DNA of 64,000 nucleotides from Parapristionchus giblindavisi (taxonomy: Eukaryota; Nematoda; Chromadorea; Rhabditida; Diplogasteridae). Position 1 is the stretch's first letter. Every line of letters starts with the position of its first letter. Made by a program: the position numbers and the translations under genes. Positions 12,331 through 39,700 of the stretch are shown piece by piece. Under the pieces are notes generated by a model. That model did no database searches. It was not told the DNA's origin and saw only the letters and a program-made list of their open reading frames with translations. The stretch covers positions 186,001 through 250,000 of the forward strand of contig CALSFV010000315.1 in assembly GCA_943737045.1 (NCBI GenBank), read 5' to 3'.

Positions 12331-12431
12331 AGTGAGAAAGATGAAGAAATACAAGTGAGATGAGGAAGGAATGATGAGGGCTAATTCATTCCCTATACTG
12401 TATGATCTCAATTGATCTTTGATCTTTTGAT

Positions 12432-29677
<17,246 letters not shown>

Positions 29678-30167
29678 CTTAATACAATAATCAATCAATC
29701 AATAATAACATAGTATTTATTGATTCAGTACAATCTAATCCATTCCATCTTATTGATTGACCTCATCTATAGGTCAACAATACCTCGAGGGGGAGGGAGG
29801 ATAGTACTATATGTTTGCTCTTACCGTTCAGTCCCTCTCATATCTCTCATAGACTCAAAATATGGGTGGTCCTAATATTCTCATACCTCCCATATATTAA
29901 TATATTCACTGTTTATTTCATAACTGAGTAAAATATTACATGTTTGGTACATTTAACTTTCAGAATGTCTAGTTTTAAATAACTAGTAATAAGTAAATAT
30001 TTGGAGTTCTCAAATTGTTCTATTCCATTTATTGGATTCTTCTTCTCTCTTGTTTTCATTCTTATTCTTTTTTCTTCAGAGAGAACAAACAAGGATCGAG
30101 AGTCAATTTTCCCCTCCGAGAAAGAAGCAACTGGACTGATCAAAGAAGGAGACTACACAGAAGGAGA

Positions 30168-30224
30168 GGGAGAAGAAGGAGAGGGAGAGGGAGAGGGAGA
30201 GGGAGAATAAGGAGAGGGAGAGAA
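30168..30224. repeat. GAGAGG purine tract
   Basis: Short AGGAGAGGGAGA run just upstream of a possible alternative first exon of the small membrane protein gene. Confidence 0.85.
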
Positions 30225-30685
30225 TGAAACATGTCTCCTCCTTCCATTCCAGTACACACAATATCATAGAGATAGAGATGGAAGACTTTCTAGATGAACC
30301 ACCTGGTATTGATAAGAAGAAAAGAACAACTACCAATAATATATTCAATCGGTTAGTTTACTCTCAATTACTTCTTTCCATCAAGAACCAGATAATCTCT
30401 AGAACCCAATACTAAATGTGATCATCATAGCCTTCTCTTTCATTCTTGTCTATTCATATTTACTATTGAATAGTACCCAACTCCTCTCTTCATGTTTGTG
30501 TTTCTGAATGGAGATAGATAGTGTGATGAATGAGAGAGTATAGAGATATAGAAGGAGAAGGGAAGAGGAGGGCAGCAGTTCTTCTTCTTCTTCTTCTTCC
30601 TCTATTGACTTTACTTCTACTCTTATCCTTACTTTCTCATTGACCCTTCTCTTCATCTTTTCATTCTCTTTTTCTCACTTCCCAA

Positions 30686-31417
30686 ATGTCTCCTGATATC
30701 TCCAAACTTCCACCGGAAGAACCACTATTCCATCAAACAATGGATTATAGGTACATCTACCATAATCATCAATCTGACCTATTGATCTACCGTATTCTTT
30801 CAGTCGTACTCCTCGTGGTGGTCTTCCTCAGGAGAAACTATCACTCTATGCATTCATCATTTTGTAAGTTTTCTCTTCTTCTTCTTATCGATTCATATCA
30901 ACAAAAGAGGGAAGGAGGAATGAATTTTGTGTGCAAACAAACACGATGACACATCCACATCATAGTGTATTCATCTATATTTATTATATCCAATCATTGT
31001 AGAATATAAACAGTCAATCGATAAATCAATACCGATCAATACTACAATCATAGGTCGAATAGCTACGTTACACATTTGCCAAATGCGGTCGCGTTATCAC
31101 AAAAAAAAATACAGAATGCGGTCAAGTTTTCAAAAAAAAAATCCAAAATGTGGTCCGGCTTAGTAGTTTGCAACCTACTGTTCGACCTATGACTATAATC
31201 ATTTAAATTAGAGGCTTATTGTAGAAGAATAAACTAGTGAAACATAGAGTGCGTCAATGCAATGTTGAATAATTGTCGAAAGAATAGTAAATACAGTAAC
31301 CTACATCTCAAAATATTCATTCAGAATACAGTAATCAATATTATTATTTACAGTGGAAGTGCCTTTACAATCACCTTCATTGTTCTTGCTGTAGTTTTCT
31401 TCTGTATGGTACTCTAA
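30686..31417 (+). CDS. Small single-pass membrane protein (62 aa)
   Basis: Three exons, 30686-30750, 30804-30863 and 31354-31417, join with closed phases (2, 2) into a 62-residue protein. It has a polar N-terminus with MSPDISKLPPEEPLFHQ, a basic patch RTPRGGLPQEK, and a C-terminal transmembrane helix LYAFIIFGSAFTITFIVLAV followed by VFFCMVL. This is the layout of a tail-anchored or small integral membrane protein. I do not recognise the family. A second possible first exon, 30278-30351, encodes MEDFLDEPPGIDKKKR and ends in the same phase at a GTTAGT donor, so alternative first exons are possible. Intron 2 contains a hAT-like MITE (31049-31191). Closed phases and good splice sites support the model; expression is unproven. 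Confidence 0.6.
31049..31191. mobile_element. MITE, CATAGGTCGAA family, copy 1
   Basis: Ends CATAGGTCGAATAGCTA and TTCGACCTATG are inverted repeats. The flanking 8-mers ACTACAAT and ACTATAAT differ at one base and look like an 8-bp target duplication. The core repeats the phrase AAATGCGGTC, as in the copies at 33495 and 42187. The insertion lies in an intron of the small membrane protein gene. Confidence 0.82.
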
Positions 31418-32034
31418 TCGATAGTTTCATATATTTCTTCTATTCCATTCAATCTCATTCTCCATCTATACTCATTCCATCTCATTATATCATTCATATG
31501 TGTATCCCATATCTATCTCTATCTCATCAATCAATAATCAACTTACTAGCCCTTACTATACTCCGTCCAGCTCTCAGCATACCTCCTCTAGTCTCTGAAA
31601 CCTCATCTCCATTACATAATCCTCATTTCGTGCATTCATTCATTCATTCACTTCTCAGAAATTTGTTGTACGGCATGAAACCGCATAAAACACAGTACAA
31701 TTGATATTGAATATATTTGCAATTTATTTGTTACTCTTTACAATCGTTGCATGTGAAACTATGAAACAAATATGATAACTTCACAAAGACAACTTATCCA
31801 ATATTATTCAAATATCAACTTGGAAAGCAAATGGAATATTGGAAGAGAGAAAAAAGTAGTATGAAGAATGTAGCTCAATTTGACTTGGAATAAATATATG
31901 AAAATAATTGAAGGATGACATGAGATGAAGACACAACAAAAAAGAATTGTTATACAATAGGTCATTAAGCTAGTAAAGATATCATTCAAAGAAATAGATC
32001 ATTATCCATTGAATATCGATTGATTGGTATTGAT

Positions 32035-35000
32035 TCAATTCCATCGATAACTTCCAGGAGTCCCACTTACTGTTGCTGATACTCCATTTGATGGTTGAGC
32101 TATAAGAATAAAGTATATTACGGTGATATCAAATATCATGATACTTACTATATGAAGGCATAGCATATTGAGTGAGTGGTTGAGGCTGTTGTACATTTGA
32201 TTGATACATCGGAGGCTGTTGTTGTTGAATTGCTGTAAACAAAGTACCATCAGCATCGATATTTTTACTATCATAATCAAGTGAAAAAAACTTAAGTCAA
32301 CAGATTTCTTACTATTAAACATTATTTTATTTTCTACATATCTTTTTTTTAAATAATATAATATGAATGACAATACCATAAGGAGCATTCTGTTGTACAA
32401 TTCCACTAGATGGTACATTATAATGTTGAGGTTGTTGCATCAATGATTGTGGTTGTTGAACTACTTGATTTGGTTGACCCATTGACGTTGTAACCATCTG
32501 ACCAACTGCATATGGGGCCTAAAACATCATAATCAATCAAAAGATCAAAGATCAAATATGACCTTGAGTGCGGCAGCATTTGCATATGGATGACTAGCAG
32601 TAGATACAGGTTGTTGTTGTTGAATGATATTAGGTTGAGTGAGATAAGTGACTGGTTGAGCTGCGAGTCTGAAATGATACTAATCGATATATTGATTAGA
32701 ATGATAAGGAGGAATAGATCGATATGGATAAAGACTGTATACTCGTATTCGATGAACGACTCGATCACAACACATACACAAATGACTTATCGAGTCTTTT
32801 AATTACTCTTCGATTAACGTTCTATTCAATGGATTAAAGGTCGAGAATGACCGAGTTACTGAGGTATACGGTAGATCGAGAGATCGATAATGGTTCGATT
32901 GAATAAATGAATGTAATGAACACCGAGACGACACGACATCGATTAGGAGAAAAAGAAAAGAAATGGTCGGAATGGGTGAGATAAAGTTCAATAGAAATAG
33001 TATAGAAGCGAACAAAATGGAAAACTCATCAAAAGTAGAGATATAGAATATTGATTGATATTAGCAGACGCGAGATCATTTTATCGAATAGCTGACATTG
33101 AATCGCGTGACGGAATACGGTGGTATGCGTAAATGAATTATCGAACGCGGCGAGAGGCACGGTAAAGATGATATCAAGTTGAGCGAGATAAACTATCTAT
33201 AGAACAATTAGACTAGAAATCATATAAACCCTACCAACTTACGGATTCTCCATATAGACTAAAATAGATAATATTAGGTTATTGAAGTAAAATAAATGAT
33301 ATTTAATATACTGATTGGTGAGTGTCGATTGATTGGACATGATATTGGTAGTCATCTGTGATGTCATCACTCCACCCATTGAACGTGTTTGGTTCTCTTT
33401 CAATAGACGATCACGGAAGTATTGATAACGAGTACGAGATTCCAAGTATTGATCGTACAGCGCTTGTAGATCCCTAAAATGCAAATCATACCATCATAGG
33501 TCGAATAGCTATTATAGAGAAAGAAAGAAAGGGACTAAGAAATGGGTTGCGTTTGAAACTTTTAAGAAAAAAACATAATTAATCTAAAATGATTCAGTGT
33601 TTCGGCTCTGGTCCTAGACACTGCTGTGTTACACATTTACAAAATGCGGTCAGGTTAAAAAAAAGAAGGTTTTTTTTTTCCGGCTCAAAAGGCGGTCAGG
33701 ATACGTAGTTTGTAACGTACTTTTCGACCTATGCACATCGTTAATATACACCTGACAAAATATAATTATGATAGATAAATTACCCATGTACAGGTCTGGG
33801 AATCTCTGGATCGATGACACCAGGATGAGGGGCTTGTTGAGGTTGTAGTTGAACAGTTGCAGCAGTTGGTTGACCACCCACAAAATATCCATGAGTTGAT
33901 TGTTTTGATGGAGGACCATCCAGATTACCCATATACGGTCTACAATAATTCTATCAAATCAATCGCTCACAATCAATTATACAGTACCTATGAAGCAAAA
34001 AAATGATAGAAAAGCATATTAAAAGGAGTAAAACTCACCTTTTTGCAGAATTAGTGAGATCTATCTTGATCATACTAGTATTCGAGTCAGTCTTTTCGTT
34101 ATGAGGACAATTTGTTGTCTTATGTTCAGTACTTCCACAACGGAAACATTTATCACTCATGCCTGGTTGTTTACGAAGACGAGATGTTGATCTATAATCA
34201 ATAATATGGTAACTATCAATACAGTCCCGCAGAATCACCGCCTTAACAGGCGATCGCCGCGTCACGCCTTGATCGCCATGCTGTTCTGTGCTCAACTGTA
34301 AGTTTTTTTTTCAGTTGTGTGTTGTAATACCGAAATTCTCAATTATCGATTGGGAAAATGGAGAATTACGGTATTACACCACAAAACGGTATTGCCGTGC
34401 CATATTTTATAAATTGATTTTCATTAATTTTAAATTAATTTTCTATTTTTTTCTCGTGTGCATTATATGCATATCATACATGGGCGCCAACATGGGGGTG
34501 CCCCCTGTAAAATTAGGGCCTTTCGAAAATTTGTGGAATGCCCCCTGTAAAAAATGACGTTTAGGTGAAATTTTCAGGGAGGAAAGTGCAGACCCCTTGT
34601 GAAATTAGCCATTTTTCGTTCGGCTGCCCCCTGTAGAATCGAGCTCCAGGTACCCCGCCCATGTATGATGCATATGACCGAATACCTTATCAAAAACATA
34701 TTTGAGACACCTAAAACACTTACAGTTGAGCACAAAACAATCATGGCGATCAAGGCTTCACGCCGCGTGACGCGGCGATCGCCTGTTAAGGCGGCGATTC
34801 TGCGGGACTGTATATGAATGAATGTACCTCTCAACATGAATAGCTCTTCCATCAAGAATATGTCCTTCGAGACGTTTGATCAATTCATCCACATTGACAT
34901 CATCAGGAATATGCTGAATAGATTAATACATCAATCAGGGCTGTGCGGCATGCAAATGCCGGTTTTTTCATGCCGTTTATGCCGTGCCGAATACGGCATG

Positions 35001-35538
35001 AAAATTTTTAATATTTTCGGCATAAATCTACCAGTTATATAGCACAATTTGAGTATTTTTCAATATTAAAAGTTCATACATAAAAATTTTTCAGGAGTTT
35101 TTCAGCGCTTTTACTTACGGTATACTGTAACTAAATCTTTAAGAAGTGGTTTTAAAAAAACTTTTTTAATGTTTCTCTCATAAAACCTTGAAATGTTGAT
35201 AGAAAGCAGAGGAATTATGAATTGGACACTTATGCCGATTTCAAAAAATATTCGGCATATGCAGTATGCCGAAAATATGCTCATGCCGCACAGCCCTGAC
35301 ATCAATCAACTAATCTATTGATCTATCGATTAATTCTGTAATCGATAGAACTATCGATTAAAAAATGACCACTTACCACGAAGGCATAATTCTTGAGGAC
35401 ATCACATTCAGATACTTTGCAATGAGGTGCAAACATCTAAATGAATCAATATAAACAATATATGACAAGACAAAATACCTCAATCAATCGGTCACGATTG
35501 ATCTTCTCACTTAGATTTCCAACAAAGAGCTTAACCAT
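32035..35538 (-). CDS. rnp-1: RNP-1: RRM plus CCHC zinc-knuckle RNA-binding protein
   Basis: An RNA-binding protein of the LARK/RBM4 type. Exons include 35538-35479, 35436-35377, 34913-34828, 34191-34039, 33939-33784 and 33473-33310, then a 16-nt exon (about 33260-33245) and four Gln/Pro-rich exons down to the stop at 32037-32035; the phases I checked close. The N-terminal RRM shows RNP2 as LFVGNL and an RNP1-position NYAFVHI. A single zinc knuckle, CFRCGSTEHKTTNC, follows at about residue 85. The remainder is low-complexity (Q, P, Y), a probable disordered interaction region. One RRM plus one CCHC matches C. elegans RNP-1. It lies about 300 bp downstream of dpy-30 on the same strand, the arrangement of the C. 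elegans operon (established knowledge), so co-transcription with spliced-leader trans-splicing is likely. Two transposons sit in its introns. Confidence 0.88.
33495..33733. mobile_element. MITE, CATAGGTCGAA family, copy 2
   Basis: Starts CATAGGTCGAATAGCTA and ends TTTTCGACCTATG. It shares AAATGCGGTCAGG and a GTTTGTAAC-type phrase with the other copies. The target duplication is not clear here. The left part contains extra sequence (about 33510-33625) that also occurs near 53508-53630, so this copy may carry another repeat inside it. It lies in an rnp-1 intron. Confidence 0.75.
34222..34810. mobile_element. TA-flanked TIR element in rnp-1 intron
   Basis: The left end, CAGTCCCGCAGAATC followed by ACCGCCTTAACAGGCGATCG, is matched inverted by the right end (CGATCGCCTGTTAAGG, then GATTCTGCGGGACTG). 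Similarity continues through GGCGATCAAGGC to the GAGCACA word, giving TIRs of about 80 bp. Both ends are bounded by TA (34220-34221 and 34811-34812), the target site of Tc1/mariner elements (family knowledge). The 589-bp body has no transposase, so it is a non-autonomous element in the intron between the RRM-end exon and the zinc-knuckle exon. Confidence 0.85.
34936..35298. mobile_element. hAT-type MITE in rnp-1 intron
   Basis: TIRs CAGGGCTGTGCGGCATG and CATGCCGCACAGCCCTG are perfect over 17 bp, and the 8 bases ACATCAAT flank both sides exactly (34928-34935 and 35299-35306). A CAGGG...CCCTG end with an 8-bp duplication is the hAT signature (family knowledge). The 363-bp body repeats ATGCCG/CGGCAT words in both orientations and carries no transposase. 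It lies in the intron that splits the RRM. Confidence 0.92.
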
Positions 35539-35835
35539 CTAAAAGATTAATTAAGCGGGGTCCAAGCAAAATGAACAATAAAAGTATCAAAGAGCGATAG
35601 ATACGCCGGTAAAGACAATAACATCGAATAGATAAGACAGCATTTATCCAAGTAAAAATATTGACAATATTATAAACAACTCATTGCAAATCACCACGTT
35701 GACAGAGCAACTTAGAACGTAACATTGTAAATAAGTTAAGGAGGTATGTCGAATTCTTTAGTTTGAAATAGAGCATGAATCAGGAATATGGAATTAGTTG
35801 TCTACCATAGGTATCAGTTCATATATGAATGATAT

Positions 35836-36468
35836 TCAGTTATCAGCAGTAGTAGAAGAAGGAACAGCAGCAAAACGATCCTTCTCCTTCAGAAGATAGT
35901 TAGCAACGAAATCGATTGGATCTTCGGGACGTTCCTTAGCAAGAGCTCCAAGAGCCTATAAAATACCAATCAATAACTATAATTAAATTAAATAAAGAAA
36001 AATACCTGAAGAAGAATAGGAACGATGGTCGTGTCAAGGTACTGACGAGTAGGAATATTAGAGGCGACACGGGTAGTGGTTGTTGCAGCAGCCTACAAAT
36101 AATGATTGAAACCAGATATTCCCACAAATAATGCTTCTAGATAAGGGAAACTTACAGCAGGGGCTGGGGTAGCGGCAGGCGCAGTAGCAGGTGCAGTTTC
36201 AGCGGGGGCAGGAGCAGCCTGTACAACAGAAATTTAAAAATGAAAAGAAAAGCTATAAATAGTACCTCAGCTGGAGCAGTTTCAGCGGGTTTCTCGCTAT
36301 TTTCCGCAGGGGGCTGAGTATCCATTTGCTGCAAGTAATTTAATTAATGATGGCAAGCAACGATATGTACTTTTCTACCAAGGAAAAACAAATCAATACC
36401 TCAGCAGGTGCTTGATTGTTGGCAGCCTCGTTTTCTTGAGCAGGGGTATCGACCTTTGCGTCAGACAT
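35836..36468 (-). CDS. dpy-30: DPY-30 (COMPASS/dosage-compensation subunit)
   Basis: Core subunit of the Set1/MLL H3K4 methyltransferase complexes, which in C. elegans is also required for dosage compensation; nuclear. Five exons, 36468-36400, 36328-36266, 36218-36156, 36092-36006 and 35955-35836, all joined in phase 0, give 133 residues. The C-terminal Dpy-30 motif is plain: TRQYLDTTIVPILLQ, then ALGALAKERPEDPIDFVANY and LLKEKDRF, the two-helix dimerisation module. The N-terminal half is Ala/Pro-rich (APAPAETAPATAPAATPAPA) and disordered, and exons 2 and 3 look like products of a small duplication (both end in a PAE/APA run). The start is the only ATG before the first donor and reads MSDAKVDTPAQEN. 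Gene order with rnp-1 matches C. elegans. It diverges from the CABIN1 gene over 270 bp. Confidence 0.95.
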
Positions 36469-36738
36469 AGCTAAACAATGAAATGAAGTCCTGGTAATTG
36501 ATATTACACATGAAATCGCGATCAAAAGGTAAAATAACACATCAATTAATCAAAACAAAAAAAAGTTGAACAAATTCGGTCAAAGCGTTTAGGAAATCTC
36601 GCCTCGAAAAATACCGTGATCGTTAGGATATTTCAGCCACACCAAACTACTTCGGTGTGTTTCAAATTTATCTTTTTTTTATTTTAAAATTAAATTAAAT
36701 TTAGTTGTGTCACTACTTTTGTTATTGAAATAGGCAAT
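36469..36738. promoter_or_regulatory. Shared divergent promoter, dpy-30 / CABIN1
   Basis: Only 270 bp separate the two start codons, so both promoters must lie here or overlap. It contains a hairpin in which CACACCAAA pairs with a TTCGGTGTG-like half around 36640-36660, and T-rich stretches. No other regulatory site can be named with confidence. Confidence 0.5.
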
Positions 36739-39700
36739 ATGGCTGGTCGTCACGAAAAAGTGATGCCTGAGGATAAGGAAAGTGATGAGGATCAAAGCAT
36801 AGGAGATAGCACCGAAGTTTCTGATGAAGAGGAAACTGGATCTGTACGTTCACTTTTCTACATTAATAACATTTAAATGTATCTCTTAATTTATTTCAGG
36901 ATGATAGTAATGAGGATGAAGAGGATAGTGGTGAGAACAATGAGGAGGAAGATGAAGAAGAGCAAGATGATGAAGAAGACGTTGTTGATATTGATTCTGA
37001 CAGTAGCGAATCAACTGAATATGGTATGATTATACTTCATTATTAGATCTATTACATGGTATTGTTTCTAGATAGTTCGGATGTTTGGTCTGAACATGAA
37101 GATGAAGTTGAAGTACAAACTAAAGAGGCTACAGTAAGTCCTTACTGATTTGTTTCGTTCAACATTCCTCGTACTTCACTCCATCAATTTTATCTGACTG
37201 GTTTTTTTATTGTAAGAAATTAATTGCTATTTATGTATTTGTTCCAGGAAGCAGCGATAATGAATGATTTCCTACGATCTCTTGATTTGATTGTAAGTGG
37301 AGATAAGGATAAAGCAAAGAAGATACTTCAGAAGATTTTAAAATGTCCATCTGTAAGTTATATAATACTTTATTTCTTGAGAGTTCTTATCTCATGTTCA
37401 GGTTGCGAAGCATACGTCTAATGAGTTTCTTTGGGAGCACGAGAATAACGACACAATGCTCAATAAGGTATCATTATTGATTGTATGATATATTATCTCA
37501 TAAATGGACTACAGATGGGCCGTGTATTTGTTGGAACTCATAAGAATCTTGCATTAATTGATGAAGAAAATGCTATCGAACATCTTCTCCAAGTGAGTGA
37601 ATTATCAAATACCGTAATATCGACGAAAGAAATAGATTCCTTTAAGGTTGTGGCTTTGGCTCCCCGTAATGATGATGTTTGGTTTGAATTGGGTCAGAAA
37701 TGTGTACAATTAGGAGATCTCGATATGGCTATATTTTCATTCGGACAGTAAGTCGATTTATCCATTAGTTTCACCATTTATCGATTATTTTCAATTGTTC
37801 TTCTCAGAACCAATGATTGGCGAGCAAGCGAAGCATTGATTAGTACTCATTTTCTGAAGAAGAATTATAAAAGTTTTTTTTAAATGTTACATATTTGTAT
37901 CGTTATGCACCAACTCAATACCCTATGTAATTGGATGTAGATCACATCTCATCACGATATCTAGACAATCCATTCATTCTATATCGTCCCTAGTCTGACG
38001 AGTTATCATTCGCTCTCATAGTCTCCCTCTTCCCTTCTTCTTTGCTTTGTTTCTATAGCTTACCAAATTTTCACCCCTATTTACATTAATTAATTAATTA
38101 ATATGTTTGTATTGCAGCAACCCTCCAACTGATTGCATCACGAGAAGAATTAAATGGGCCATTCAAGAAAGGAGAATTCCTTAAGAAGAGGTTTGTAGAT
38201 CATTCTCATATTATTAGTTTAACTGATATCATCTACCGTCAAAACCAGAGAAAACTACACAAGTAGGAGATTGTACGGAATTGTAGGAGATTTTTCCATT
38301 TTTACTTTCCGTCCATATTTATATCTTTCTGTTTTCATTTTCATGATAAATGACATTTGAGTTTCACTCAGATCTGTCTCACCAACCCAATTAGAAAAAA
38401 AATAACTATTTGAAATTCATTCGGAAAAAATGGATTTTAGATTACAGTTGCCTTCTTGCTGTGTCTACTATTAGAAGGGCACGAATAAAAAGGATATGAA
38501 TCTTAGATTTTCTAAAAAACATAGACCCAGTCTGATGGAGGGTAGACTTCATTGCCCTAAATGTGGAATAATGTTCAAGGAAATATAGCGGATTCATGTT
38601 TTAAGTATGAAAAAAATAGGAGATGTTTCCATATAATCTCTTACTTGTGTCGCATTGACGGTACCTAATGTGTTGCTTATAGAATCTCATGTATGAATGA
38701 TGATCTATCTGAATATGTATTCCGATTATTTGGAAAGAGATCGTTTGATGTCGATCCAATATATGAGAAAGAGGTAAAGAATATTAAGAATAGTTGGATT
38801 TTAATCATCTAATATGTGTAGGCATCATCTCGTCTAGAAGCTGTCCAAGCTAAACTTCTTGATCAAATAGATCAATCGATAATGAATGATAAGGAAGAAG
38901 AATATGAACCAATAGAGATATCATTGAATAGTAATCAATCAGCATGGGATATTATGATTGTATTCTGTGATTTATTTGATAGAATCAATACATATTCATC
39001 TGTTAGTAATATAATCATACGAAGAAGGATGATATCATGCTTGTTTAGATATACTCTCAACGGATTTTCATTACTGAATGGGAATCAAGAGAAGAGAAGA
39101 GAATAGTTGAAGATACTGTAATGGATATGGTTGATGATGTGATTACTGTAGAGAATGTAGTTGAGAAGGTACGGTAGATTATATTTGTATTCTTAATGAT
39201 TGATATATTGATATTGTAGATGATGGATGAAGTAGATAATTGTATGCCATCAACTTCATATCATCTTCCAGATAAAGTAAAAGTAAAGAAGAATCAAGGA
39301 ATACATAAGATAATAGGAAGAAGAGATAGAATGAGAGGAGATGAAAGTTCATGTGATGAGACTGAATCATCTACTAGACCTGCTTCTGTTGATAGTATTG
39401 CATTGAGAGAACCTGTAATGATCTTTTATCATTCAATCAATCAATAATCTATTGATTATAGTCAGCTATTGGTGATATTCATACATATTACTTGGATGGT
39501 CGACCAGTGAGACCATTAAAAGAAGGAACAATAAGTCAAGGACCATCAAGATTATCTTCTACTCCTGTTACTATTGGTAATCATTCATTGTATACAATTA
39601 GAATCACGAATAGAGTATAGGAAATGAAGAGTATCTACTTCTTCTTATTCGTGAAGCTCTATGGGAAGAACGATATCTGACTGTAGTCAAAGCAATAGGT

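Larger units (their letters stand above)
6769..12431. other. Gene-poor stretch between kinesin and DHTKD1
   Basis: I find no convincing exon here apart from a possible short minus-strand one at about 6782-6817 (PPMELELHC followed by GTAAGT) that does not join the next kinesin exon in phase. The rest is AT-rich DNA interspersed with many purine tracts, listed separately, and one possible MITE. Missing 5' exons of the kinesin may lie in this region. Confidence 0.5.

Noticed and set aside
29780..29875. Possible DHTKD1 first exon (MRDMRGTE followed by GTAAGA) on the minus strand
   Set aside because: Phase does not fit the exon at 29677, and there is no presequence-like composition.
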